This document shows positions 1 to 7,288 of a DNA stretch of 64,000 nucleotides, piece after piece (position 1 is the first letter of the stretch; each line of letters opens with the position of its first letter). Position numbers and translations under genes: made by a program. The stretch covers positions 1 through 64,000 of the forward strand of contig NZ_JAHBDQ010000014.1 of the NCBI RefSeq assembly GCF_019956555.1. Reading direction: 5' to 3'. The stretch is from Pseudomonas sp. A-RE-19. GTDB lineage: Bacteria > Pseudomonadota > Gammaproteobacteria > Pseudomonadales > Pseudomonadaceae. The notes beneath the pieces were generated by a model. The model saw only the letters and a list, made by a program, of their open reading frames with translations, had not been told where the DNA came from and did not search any database.

Positions 1-51
1 CGGGAATAGGCTGGTCTGGTTTCGTGGTTCACCTTGGATATACGCCACAGC

Positions 52-87
52 AAAAATGCCCCGTATCTTTCAATACGGGGCATTTTC
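52..87. terminator. Rho-independent terminator (bidirectional-looking)
   Basis: Stem AAAATGCCCCGTA / TACGGGGCATTTT with a short loop. The A-run on one side and T-run on the other would let it act on either strand. It lies at the left edge, so it probably ends a gene outside the window, and it sits beyond the 3' end of the leftward tcdA gene. Confidence 0.85.
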
Positions 88-128
88 TTGAATCGTTGCG
101 CAAATGGCTAGGTTTTCACACAGTCTGG

Positions 129-206
129 AAGGCTGCGATCTTTTGATCTTTAGCGTGACCACTGACGCCGAAGATCAAAAGATCGCAGCCTTCGGCAGCT
201 CCTACG
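129..206. repeat. REP-type palindromic repeat, GCTGCGATCTTTTGATC family
   Basis: Perfect 20-bp inverted arms at 131-150 and 171-190, followed by TTCGGCAGCTCCTAC. The same sequence recurs at 3993-4069 as a full palindrome and once at 11,870-11,906. It lies just downstream of tcdA. Confidence 0.8.
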
Positions 207-211
207 CGAGT

Positions 212-1030
212 TTACGTTTCGGCTTGAGATTTGACCCGATCCGCCGGGCGCCGAACTCCGGCCACAATCTTATCCACAGCCTTGGTCGCCGCGACCATGC
301 CGAACGTCGCCGTCACCATCATCACCGCGCCAAAGCCCCCGGCGCAGTCGAGCTTCACGCCATCCCCGACAAAACTCTTCTGCAAGCAGATGCTGCCATC
401 CGGTTTCGGGTAGCGCAGCTGTTCGGTGGAAAACACGCAAGGCACGCTGTAGTGGCGGGTCACGGTGCGGGAGAAGCCGTAGTCGCGGCGCAGCGTGGAA
501 CGCACTTTCGACGCCAGCGGGTCGTTGAACGTGCGGTTCAGGTCGCAGACCTGGATCAATGTCGGGTCGATCTGCCCGCCCGCGCCGCCGGTGGTGATGA
601 TCTGAATCTTGCGACGTTTGCACCAGGCGATCAGCGCGGCTTTGGCGTTGACGCTGTCGATGCAGTCGATCACGCAGTCGATATTCGGCGTGATGTACTC
701 GGCCATGGTTTCGCGGGTGACGAAGTCCGCCACTGCATGCACCGTGCAGTCCGGGTTGATCCCGCGCAGGCGCTCAGCCATCACCTCGACCTTGGGCTTG
801 CCGACGGTGCTGTCCAGCGCATGCAGCTGACGGTTGACGTTGCTGACACAGACGTCGTCCAGGTCGAACAGCGAAATCTCGCCCACGCCACACCGGGCAA
901 CGGCTTCCGCCGCCCAGGAACCGACGCCGCCGATGCCGACGATCGCGATATGGGCCGCACGCAGGCGCTCAAGGCCGTCGATGCCATACAAACGGGCGAT
1001 GCCAGCAAACCGTGGATCTTCTGTACTCAT
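212..1030 (-). CDS. tcdA: tRNA threonylcarbamoyladenosine dehydratase TcdA (CsdL)
   Basis: 272 aa. E1-like enzyme that uses ATP to cyclise the t6A modification at position 37 of ANN-decoding tRNAs to ct6A. A Rossmann nucleotide-binding loop (IVGIGGVGSWAAEA, about residues 30-43) is followed by the DLDDVCVSNVNRQ segment typical of the ThiF/MoeB/E1 fold, and the length fits TcdA. I chose the ATG at 1030 because a GGGG Shine-Dalgarno-like run lies 8 nt before it. The ATG two codons upstream (1036) is too close to that run. It stands alone, divergent from the glucan synthase gene. TsaB, which acts earlier in the same modification pathway, is also encoded in this window at 21.2-21.9 kb. Confidence 0.93.
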   Translation of the reverse strand: MSTEDPRFAGIARLYGIDGLERLRAAHIAIVGIGGVGSWAAEAVARCGVGEISLFDLDDVCVSNVNRQLHALDSTVGKPKVEVMAERLRGINPDCTVHAVADFVTRETMAEYITPNIDCVIDCIDSVNAKAALIAWCKRRKIQIITTGGAGGQIDPTLIQVCDLNRTFNDPLASKVRSTLRRDYGFSRTVTRHYSVPCVFSTEQLRYPKPDGSICLQKSFVGDGVKLDCAGGFGAVMMVTATFGMVAATKAVDKIVAGVRRPADRVKSQAET

Positions 1031-1318
1031 GACCATTACCCCAAAAACCGGCGCGCATTATAGGGCCGTCGGCGGTCAAGAGCACCTTTGGTGCTATGGA
1101 CGGCAGTCTTGACTGCTTCAATTGACTACAAATTTATTGGAATTGGGCTACATCGTCCCGGTCGAAGAACTTAAGTCGACTTGGATTGCCTAATGTCGGG
1201 CGTTTCCCTGTTCGCTGTACGGTCAGAGAACCTCCAGTGTAGGATGCGCGCCCCTGCCACCTGGCAGCCAGCCGCCAACCGTTCCTTCGTTCCACAGCCT
1301 TTGGAACCCGAAAAAGCT

Positions 1319-3907
1319 ATGTCATCGCGTAAATTTGGACTCAACCTGGTCGTGGTGCTCGCCATCGCAGCCTTGTTTACCGGCTTCTGGGCGCTGGTCA
1401 ATCGCCCGGTCACCGCCCCCAACTGGCCTGAACAGATCTCCGGCTTCTCGTACTCGCCGTTTCAACAAGGCCAGTATCCGCAGAAAGACCAGTATCCGAC
1501 CGACGATGAAATGCGTCGCGACCTGGAGATCATGAGCAAGCTGACGGACAACATCCGTACCTACTCAGTCGACGGCACGTTGCAAGACATCCCGAAACTG
1601 GCCGAAGAATTCGGCCTGCGGGTCACCCTGGGGATCTGGATCAGCCCGGACCAGGAACGCAATGAGCGCGAGATTCTGCGCGCCATCGAACTGGCCAATA
1701 CGTCCCGCAGCGTGGTTCGCGTGGTTGTCGGTAACGAGGCGATCTTCCGTAAGGAAATCACCGCCAAGGACCTGAGCGTGATCCTCGATCGTGTCCGTGC
1801 CGCCGTAAAAGTGCCGGTGACCACGTCCGAGCAGTGGCACGTCTGGGAAGAAAACCCTAGCCTGGCCAAGCACGTCGACCTGATCGCTGCTCACGTTCTG
1901 CCCTACTGGGAGTTCATTCCGGTGGACAAGGCCGGTCAGTTCGTTCTCGACCGCGCCCGTGACCTGAAAAAAATGTTCCCGAAAAAACCGCTGCTGCTCT
2001 CCGAGGTCGGCTGGCCGAGCAACGGTCGCATGCGCGGTGGCGCCGATGCGTCGCCGGCGGATCAGGCGATCTACCTGCGCACATTGGTCAACAAGCTCAA
2101 CCGCCAAGGCTTCAACTACTTCGTGATCGAAGCGTTTGATCAGCCGTGGAAGGCCACTGACGAAGGTTCGGTGGGTGCGTACTGGGGCGTGTTCAACGCC
2201 GCGCGCCAGCAGAAATTCAATTTCGAAGGCCCGGTGGTCGCGATCCCGCAATGGCGTGTGCTGGCGATCGGCTCGGCCGTGTTGGCCTTGCTGTCCCTGA
2301 CCTTGCTGATGATCGACGGCTCGGCCCTGCGCCAACGTGGCCGTACCTTCCTGACCTTTATCGCATTCCTGTGCGGTTCGGTGCTGGTGTGGATCGGTTA
2401 TGACTACAGCCAGCAATACAGCACCTGGTTCAGCCTGACGGTGGGCTTCTTGCTCGCCCTCGGTGCACTCGGGGTGTTTATCGTTCTGCTGACGGAAGCC
2501 CATGAACTGGCCGAAGCGGTCTGGACCCACAAGCGCCGGCGTGAATTCCTGCCGGTCGTGGGCGAATCGGACTACCGACCGAAGGTGTCAATTCACGTAC
2601 CTTGCTACAACGAGCCACCGGAGATGGTCAAACAGACCCTCAACGCCCTGGCCAACCTCGACTATCCGGACTTCGAAGTCCTGATCATCGACAACAACAC
2701 CAAAGACCCGGCGGTCTGGGAGCCGGTGCGTGATTATTGCGAAACCCTCGGCCCGCGCTTCAAGTTCTTCCACGTTGCGCCGCTGGCCGGTTTCAAGGGT
2801 GGCGCGCTGAACTATCTGATTCCGCACACCGCCAAAGATGCCGAAGTGATTGCAGTGATCGACTCGGACTACTGTGTCGATCCGAACTGGCTCAAGCACA
2901 TGGTGCCGCACTTCGCCGATCCGAAAATCGCCGTGGTGCAGTCGCCACAGGATTATCGCGACCAGAACGAAAGCACCTTCAAGAAGCTCTGCTACGCGGA
3001 ATACAAAGGCTTCTTCCACATCGGCATGGTCACCCGCAACGACCGCGACGCGATCATCCAGCACGGCACCATGACCATGACCCGACGCTCGGTGCTCGAG
3101 GAACTGGGCTGGGCCGACTGGTGCATCTGTGAAGACGCCGAGTTGGGTCTGCGTGTGTTCGAAAAAGGTCTGTCGGCGGCGTATTACCACACCAGCTACG
3201 GCAAAGGCCTGATGCCCGATACCTTTATCGACTTCAAGAAACAGCGTTTCCGCTGGGCCTATGGCGCGATTCAGATCATCAAGCGTCACACCGCCAGCCT
3301 GCTGCGCGGCAAGGACACCGAACTGACCCGTGGCCAGCGTTACCACTTCCTCGCGGGCTGGTTGCCGTGGGTGGCGGACGGCATGAACATCTTCTTTACC
3401 GTCGGCGCGTTGTTGTGGTCGGCGGCGATGATCATCGTGCCGCAACGGGTCGATCCACCGTTGCTGATTTTCGCGATCCCGCCGTTGGCGCTGTTCGTGT
3501 TCAAGGTGGGCAAGATCATCTTCCTGTACCGCCGTGCAGTCGGGGTCAACCTGAAGGATGCGTTTTGCGCGGCATTGGCAGGGCTGGCGTTGTCGCACAC
3601 CATCGCCAAAGCGGTGCTGTACGGTTTCTTCACCAGCAGCATTCCGTTCTTCCGCACGCCGAAGAATGCCGATAACCACGGCTTCTGGGTGGCCATTTCG
3701 GAAGCACGCGAAGAGGTGTTCATCATGCTGCTGTTGTGGGGCGCGGCACTGGGGATCTTCCTGGTGCAGGGCCTGCCGAGCAACGACATGCGCTTCTGGG
3801 TGACCATGTTGCTGGTGCAGTCGCTGCCGTATCTGGCGGCGCTGATCATGGCGTTCCTGTCGTCGCTGCCAAAACCGGTGGCTGAGTCAGAGCCTGCAAC
3901 GGCGTAA
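1319..3907 (+). CDS. ndvB: NdvB-type beta-glucan synthase: GH17-like domain fused to GT2 glycosyltransferase
   Basis: 862 aa. Probable inner-membrane synthase of cyclic or periplasmic beta-(1,3)-glucans, which in P. aeruginosa (PA1163) are linked to biofilm-specific antibiotic tolerance. An N-terminal membrane anchor (about residues 7-27) precedes a GH17-like glucanase domain with the VVGNEAIFR and LLSEVGWPSNG motifs that normally carry the acid/base and nucleophile glutamates. Two or three membrane spans follow (about 315-430). The GT2 domain has VSIHVPCYNE, VIDSDYCVDPNW (DxD), ICEDAELGLR and QRFRWAYGA, and the C-terminus has several more spans. I chose the ATG at 1319 because the hydrophobic anchor begins right after it; the frame is open 46 codons further upstream, but that part looks non-coding. 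A terminator follows at 3926-3955. Confidence 0.88.
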   Translation: MSSRKFGLNLVVVLAIAALFTGFWALVNRPVTAPNWPEQISGFSYSPFQQGQYPQKDQYPTDDEMRRDLEIMSKLTDNIRTYSVDGTLQDIPKLAEEFGLRVTLGIWISPDQERNEREILRAIELANTSRSVVRVVVGNEAIFRKEITAKDLSVILDRVRAAVKVPVTTSEQWHVWEENPSLAKHVDLIAAHVLPYWEFIPVDKAGQFVLDRARDLKKMFPKKPLLLSEVGWPSNGRMRGGADASPADQAIYLRTLVNKLNRQGFNYFVIEAFDQPWKATDEGSVGAYWGVFNAARQQKFNFEGPVVAIPQWRVLAIGSAVLALLSLTLLMIDGSALRQRGRTFLTFIAFLCGSVLVWIGYDYSQQYSTWFSLTVGFLLALGALGVFIVLLTEAHELAEAVWTHKRRREFLPVVGESDYRPKVSIHVPCYNEPPEMVKQTLNALANLDYPDFEVLIIDNNTKDPAVWEPVRDYCETLGPRFKFFHVAPLAGFKGGALNYLIPHTAKDAEVIAVIDSDYCVDPNWLKHMVPHFADPKIAVVQSPQDYRDQNESTFKKLCYAEYKGFFHIGMVTRNDRDAIIQHGTMTMTRRSVLEELGWADWCICEDAELGLRVFEKGLSAAYYHTSYGKGLMPDTFIDFKKQRFRWAYGAIQIIKRHTASLLRGKDTELTRGQRYHFLAGWLPWVADGMNIFFTVGALLWSAAMIIVPQRVDPPLLIFAIPPLALFVFKVGKIIFLYRRAVGVNLKDAFCAALAGLALSHTIAKAVLYGFFTSSIPFFRTPKNADNHGFWVAISEAREEVFIMLLLWGAALGIFLVQGLPSNDMRFWVTMLLVQSLPYLAALIMAFLSSLPKPVAESEPATA

Positions 3908-3925
3908 TCCGTTATTAGATAACGT

Positions 3926-3955
3926 CAAACGGCGGCCTTCGGGTCGCCGTTTTGC
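3926..3955 (+). terminator. Rho-independent terminator after ndvB
   Basis: Stem AAACGGCG / CGCCGTTT with loop GCCTTCGGGT and trailing T residues, starting 18 nt after the ndvB stop codon. Confidence 0.75.
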
Positions 3956-3992
3956 TTTAGAATGATCGCCCTTTTCAATACCAACACACTCG

Positions 3993-4069
3993 GTAGGAGC
4001 TGCCGAAGGCTGCGATCTTTTGATTTTCAGAATCAGGATCAAAAGATCGCAGCCTTCGGCAGCTCCTAC
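3993..4069. repeat. REP doublet (REPIN-like), GTAGGAGCTGCCGAAGGCTGCGATC family
   Basis: Perfect 32-bp inverted arms at 3993-4024 and 4038-4069 separated by 13 nt. It sits between the ndvB terminator and dapE, so it would form a strong hairpin in any dapE leader transcript. Confidence 0.85.
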
Positions 4070-4102
4070 AGGTTTATCGTGCTGCACACATCGGAGCTTT
4101 CC

Positions 4103-5254
4103 ATGACGGCCCACGCCGACCTTTCGCCGACCCTTCAACTCGCCATCGACCTGATCCGCCGTCCGTCCGTGACGCCGGTCGACGCCGATTGCCAGAAGCA
4201 GATGATGCAGCGCCTGGGGGATGCCGGTTTCAAGCTGGAACCGATGCGTATCGAAGATGTGGATAACTTCTGGGCGACCCACGGTAAACACGACGGGCCG
4301 GTGCTGTGCTTCGCCGGTCACACCGACGTGGTCCCGACCGGGCCGGTAACCGCCTGGCAGATCGACCCGTTCAATGCAGTGATCGACGAGCACGGCATGC
4401 TCTGCGGCCGTGGCGCGGCGGACATGAAAGGCAGCCTCGCGTCCATGACCGTGGCCGCTGAGCGCTTCGTCGCCGACTACCCGGACCACAAGGGCAAGGT
4501 CGCTTTCCTGATCACCAGCGACGAGGAAGGCCCGGCGCACCATGGCACCAAGGCTGTGGTCGAGCGTCTTGCCGCCCGTAAGGAGCGTCTGGACTGGTGC
4601 ATCGTCGGCGAACCGTCGAGCACTACACTGGTGGGTGACGTGGTCAAGAATGGCCGTCGCGGCTCTCTCGGCGCCAAATTGACCGTGCGCGGTGTGCAAG
4701 GTCACGTGGCCTATCCGCACCTGGCGAAGAACCCGATCCACCTTGCCGCCCCGGCGCTGGCCGAATTCGCCGCCGAGCACTGGGACCATGGCAACGATTT
4801 CTTCCCGCCGACCAGTTTCCAGATTTCCAACGTCAATTCCGGCACCGGCGCGACCAACGTGATTCCGGGTGACTTGGTGGCGGTGTTCAACTTTCGCTTC
4901 TCCACCGAGTCCACGGTCGAAGGCCTGCAAAAACGCGTCGCCGATATCCTCGACAAGCACGGTCTGGACTGGCACATCGACTGGGCGCTGTCCGGCCTGC
5001 CGTTCCTGACCGAGCCGGGGGCGTTGCTGGATGCCGTCGCGTCGAGCATCAAGGACGTGACCGGTCGCGAAACCAAGGCTTCCACCAGCGGTGGCACCTC
5101 CGACGGGCGCTTCATCGCGACCATGGGTACGCAGGTTGTTGAACTGGGCCCGGTCAACGCGACGATCCACCAGGTCAACGAGCGCGTGCTGGCGGCCGAC
5201 CTCGACGTGCTGACCGAAATCTACTACCAGACCCTGATCAAGTTGCTCGCCTGA
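4103..5254 (+). CDS. dapE: Succinyl-diaminopimelate desuccinylase
   Basis: 383 aa, the usual DapE length. It hydrolyses N-succinyl-LL-2,6-diaminopimelate to LL-DAP and succinate in lysine and peptidoglycan precursor synthesis. It is an M20-family di-zinc hydrolase with metal-site motifs [12 protein letters not shown] (about residue 66), [10 protein letters not shown] (about 99) and [10 protein letters not shown] (about 134), and a late [11 protein letters not shown] motif. I chose the ATG at 4103 because a CGGAGC ribosome-binding site lies just upstream. The longer open frame reaches back through the REP repeat and is not believable as protein. The stop codon overlaps the rlmA start by one base, so the two genes are probably co-transcribed and translationally coupled. 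Confidence 0.96.
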   Translation: MTAHADLSPTLQLAIDLIRRPSVTPVDADCQKQMMQRLGDAGFKLEPMRIEDVDNFWATHGKHDGPVLCFAGHTDVVPTGPVTAWQIDPFNAVIDEHGMLCGRGAADMKGSLASMTVAAERFVADYPDHKGKVAFLITSDEEGPAHHGTKAVVERLAARKERLDWCIVGEPSSTTLVGDVVKNGRRGSLGAKLTVRGVQGHVAYPHLAKNPIHLAAPALAEFAAEHWDHGNDFFPPTSFQISNVNSGTGATNVIPGDLVAVFNFRFSTESTVEGLQKRVADILDKHGLDWHIDWALSGLPFLTEPGALLDAVASSIKDVTGRETKASTSGGTSDGRFIATMGTQVVELGPVNATIHQVNERVLAADLDVLTEIYYQTLIKLLA

Positions 5255-6063
5255 TGCTTGCCTGCCCGATCTGCAGCGAACCGCTGAACGCGGTGGACAA
5301 CGGCGTGGCTTGCCCCGCCGGGCATCGTTTCGACCGTGCGCGGCAGGGTTACCTGAACCTGCTGCCGGTACAACACAAAAACAGCCGCGACCCTGGGGAT
5401 AACCTGGCGATGGTCGAAGCCCGCCGCGACTTTTTGAACGCTGGCCATTACGCGCCGGTGGCCAAGCGTCTGGCGGAACTGGCGGCGCAGTACGCGCCCC
5501 AGCGCTGGCTGGACATCGGTTGTGGCGAGGGTTATTACACCGCGCAAATCGCCGAAGCCCTGCCCAACGCCGACGGCTATGCGCTGGACATTTCCCGGGA
5601 AGCGGTCAAACGCGCCTGCAAACGCAACCCTGCGCTGACCTGGTTGATCGCCAGCATGGCCCGGGTGCCATTGGCCTCCGGCAGCTGCCAGTTTCTCGCC
5701 AGTGTTTTCAGCCCGCTGGACTGGGAGGAAGCCAAACGCCTGCTCAGCCCCGGCGGCGGCTTGATGAAAGTCGGGCCGACCAGCGGCCATCTGATGGAAT
5801 TGCGCGAACGGCTGTACGACGAAGTGCGTGAGTACACCGACGACAAGCACCTGGCTCTGGTGCCGGAAGGCATGGCGCTGCAACACAGCGAAACCCTGGA
5901 ATTCAAACTGACGCTGGAAAAGGGTCAGGACCGTGCGAACCTTCTCGCCATGACACCCCACGGCTGGCGCGCCAGTGCCGAACGCCGGGCAGCGGTCATC
6001 GAACAGGTCGAGCCGTTCGAGGTCACTGTTTCGATGCGCTACGATTATTTCGTTCTTCAATAA
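5254..6063 (+). CDS. rlmA: 23S rRNA (guanine-745-N1)-methyltransferase
   Basis: 269 aa. SAM-dependent methyltransferase that modifies G745 in helix 35 of 23S rRNA. An N-terminal zinc-ribbon (C4, C7, C20, H24 in CPICSEPLNAVDNGVACPAGH) precedes a class I methyltransferase fold with the SAM-binding motif WLDIGCGEGYYT (about residues 87-98). It starts within the dapE stop (TGATG overlap). The same dapE-rlmA order is recalled for P. aeruginosa (PA1162-PA1161). Confidence 0.92.
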   Translation: MLACPICSEPLNAVDNGVACPAGHRFDRARQGYLNLLPVQHKNSRDPGDNLAMVEARRDFLNAGHYAPVAKRLAELAAQYAPQRWLDIGCGEGYYTAQIAEALPNADGYALDISREAVKRACKRNPALTWLIASMARVPLASGSCQFLASVFSPLDWEEAKRLLSPGGGLMKVGPTSGHLMELRERLYDEVREYTDDKHLALVPEGMALQHSETLEFKLTLEKGQDRANLLAMTPHGWRASAERRAAVIEQVEPFEVTVSMRYDYFVLQ

Positions 6064-6147
6064 ATTCTTAAATTTTGGTCTTGAGCAAACAGCTTGAGGC
6101 CGGCTAAATCCGCGAATGGATTTTTCAGACCCGCAGTGAGGACATCC

Positions 6148-6525
6148 ATGCGCCAACCCGATATCGAGATTTACCTCAAAGACGCCGACGTCGACTACAA
6201 AGCCATCGCAGCCTGGCTCGGCGAAGCTTTAGGCCCGTGCAGCGATTGGGTTCAGAAAGGCCAGACCTACAAGTGCAAGGCTGGCAACGTGCCAGTCACC
6301 TGGTTGCCGAAAGCTGTCGGCAAATGGAACAGCCTGTACCTGGAAAGCGACCAGACCCCATGGGACGACGACATCGCCTGCGCCCGGGCAGCCTTTGCCG
6401 CGCTGAACGTCGAAGTGCGTTGCGCGCCGGGCAGTTGGGTCGAGGAAGAAGGTGAAGAAACGGCCGATCGCTGGATGCGCATCAGCGCTGACGGTGAAGA
6501 AGAAATCACCTGGAAAACCGCGTAA
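6148..6525 (+). CDS. Conserved pseudomonad hypothetical protein, 125 aa
   Basis: Small acidic cytoplasmic-looking protein with no signal peptide or membrane span and no motif I recognise. I chose the ATG at 6148 (MRQPDIEIYLKDADVDY) because a GTGAGGA ribosome-binding site precedes it; the frame is open 18 codons upstream. It follows rlmA by 84 bp in the same direction. In P. aeruginosa the gene at this position (PA1160) is also uncharacterised, so the neighbourhood appears conserved. Codon use looks like its neighbours. Function unknown. Confidence 0.75.
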   Translation: MRQPDIEIYLKDADVDYKAIAAWLGEALGPCSDWVQKGQTYKCKAGNVPVTWLPKAVGKWNSLYLESDQTPWDDDIACARAAFAALNVEVRCAPGSWVEEEGEETADRWMRISADGEEEITWKTA

Positions 6526-6544
6526 TCCACGTTCCCATAAAACC

Positions 6545-6618
6545 TGTAGGAGCGAGGCTTGCCCGCGAAGCTTTTAGCGCCAGTGATGACGCCTTCGCGG
6601 GCAAGCCACGCTCCCACA
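6545..6618. repeat. REPIN: inverted REP pair, GGAGCGAGGCTTGCCCGCGAAG family
   Basis: TGTAGGAGCGAGGCTTGCCC at the left end is answered by its near-complement ending CACGCTCCCACA, enclosing about 25 nt. It lies between two convergent genes (the 125-aa protein and the cold-shock gene). Confidence 0.85.
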
Positions 6619-6646
6619 GGGGTTTTGTGTGACCTGAGGAGCGGGG

Positions 6647-6856
6647 TTACAAACCCACCACATCCTCAGCCTGCAAACCCTTCTCCCCGGTCACCACCGC
6701 ATACTCAACCTGCTGACCTTCAGTCAACGAGCGGTGCCCTTCGCCGCGGATCGCGCGGTAGTGCACGAACACGTCCACCCCGTCCTCGCGCTGAATGAAG
6801 CCATAGCCCTTGGCGTCGTTGAACCACTTCACATTGCCGGTTTCGCGCGTTGCCAT
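6647..6856 (-). CDS. Cold-shock (CspA-family) nucleic-acid-binding protein
   Basis: 69 aa, a single cold-shock domain (OB fold) that binds single-stranded RNA/DNA. RNP1 is GYGFIQRE (residues 17-24) and RNP2 is VDVFVHY (27-33), after the invariant [11 protein letters not shown] start. It is the cold-shock gene next to the ndvB block in P. aeruginosa (PA1159). It may or may not be cold-induced; many paralogues are constitutive. A sigma-70-type promoter is visible at 6892-6919. Confidence 0.95.
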   Translation of the reverse strand: MATRETGNVKWFNDAKGYGFIQREDGVDVFVHYRAIRGEGHRSLTEGQQVEYAVVTGEKGLQAEDVVGL

Positions 6857-6891
6857 ATCTGGTTACCCCTTGTTTTTATTTTGAACGGCCG

Positions 6892-6919
6892 AGTATATGA
6901 CAGCCATCAAAACTCTCAA
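6892..6919 (-). promoter_or_regulatory. Predicted sigma-70 promoter of the cold-shock gene
   Basis: Reading leftward, TTGAGA (6919-6914) is followed after 16 nt by TATACT (6897-6892). This leaves a leader of about 30 nt before the ATG at 6856. Confidence 0.55.
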
Positions 6920-6970
6920 CTCAAGTTTACTTAGCCGCTTTTTTGCCGATTTTCGACGAATACGGCACAC

Positions 6971-7240
6971 TAGGGGGCGTTCTCAATGAGTTTCCCCACC
7001 GCGCCGGGCCTGCTGTTGTGCAGGGCAAGGCGCGAGAAGCGTAGTTTGGTCATTCCAAATAAGCTTCGAGCAACGCAGCCCTGCACAACAGCAGGCCCGG
7101 CCCTTCGGGTTGTGCCTTAAAGCGGGCCAGGCTGCGTTGCAGGCCTTGGAAAGGGAACAACCATTCCCAGCGGCCTGCGCCTTGCCTGGCCCGCTTTAAG
7201 GCGACAACGCGGCGGGGAAACTCATTGAGAGCGCCCCCTA
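6971..7240. mobile_element. 270-bp TA-flanked cloverleaf element (MITE-like)
   Basis: Terminal inverted repeats of 33 bp (6971-7003 and 7208-7240, 31 of 33 matching) begin TAGGGGGCG and end CGCCCCCTA. Inside are two further palindromes: perfect 24-bp arms at 7003-7026/7078-7101 and perfect 19-bp arms at 7114-7132/7184-7202, both with smaller hairpins inside. Neither strand has a convincing gene. The outer TA on both sides would fit the TA target duplication of IS630/mariner elements, but that is inference. It separates the cold-shock gene from plsB. Confidence 0.6.
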
Positions 7241-7247
7241 CGACCGC

Positions 7248-7270
7248 CCGAGCAAACGCTCGGTTTTTTT
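7248..7270 (+). terminator. Intrinsic terminator-like hairpin immediately before plsB
   Basis: Stem CCGAGC, loop AAAC, stem GCTCGG, then seven T residues, ending only 18 nt before the plsB ATG. By form it is a classical rightward terminator. Since no rightward gene precedes it, it may act as an attenuator in the plsB leader, or shield plsB from read-through. Confidence 0.6.
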
Positions 7271-7288
7271 CACTCACGCAGAAGCCGT

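Noticed and set aside
104..1063. 319-aa open frame antisense to tcdA
   Set aside because: His/Arg/Ala-rich shadow of the real tcdA frame; no domain, and it starts inside a REP repeat.
7050..7277. 75-aa leftward frame inside the plsB-upstream element
   Set aside because: It runs through palindromic arms and the terminator hairpin, and has no family resemblance.
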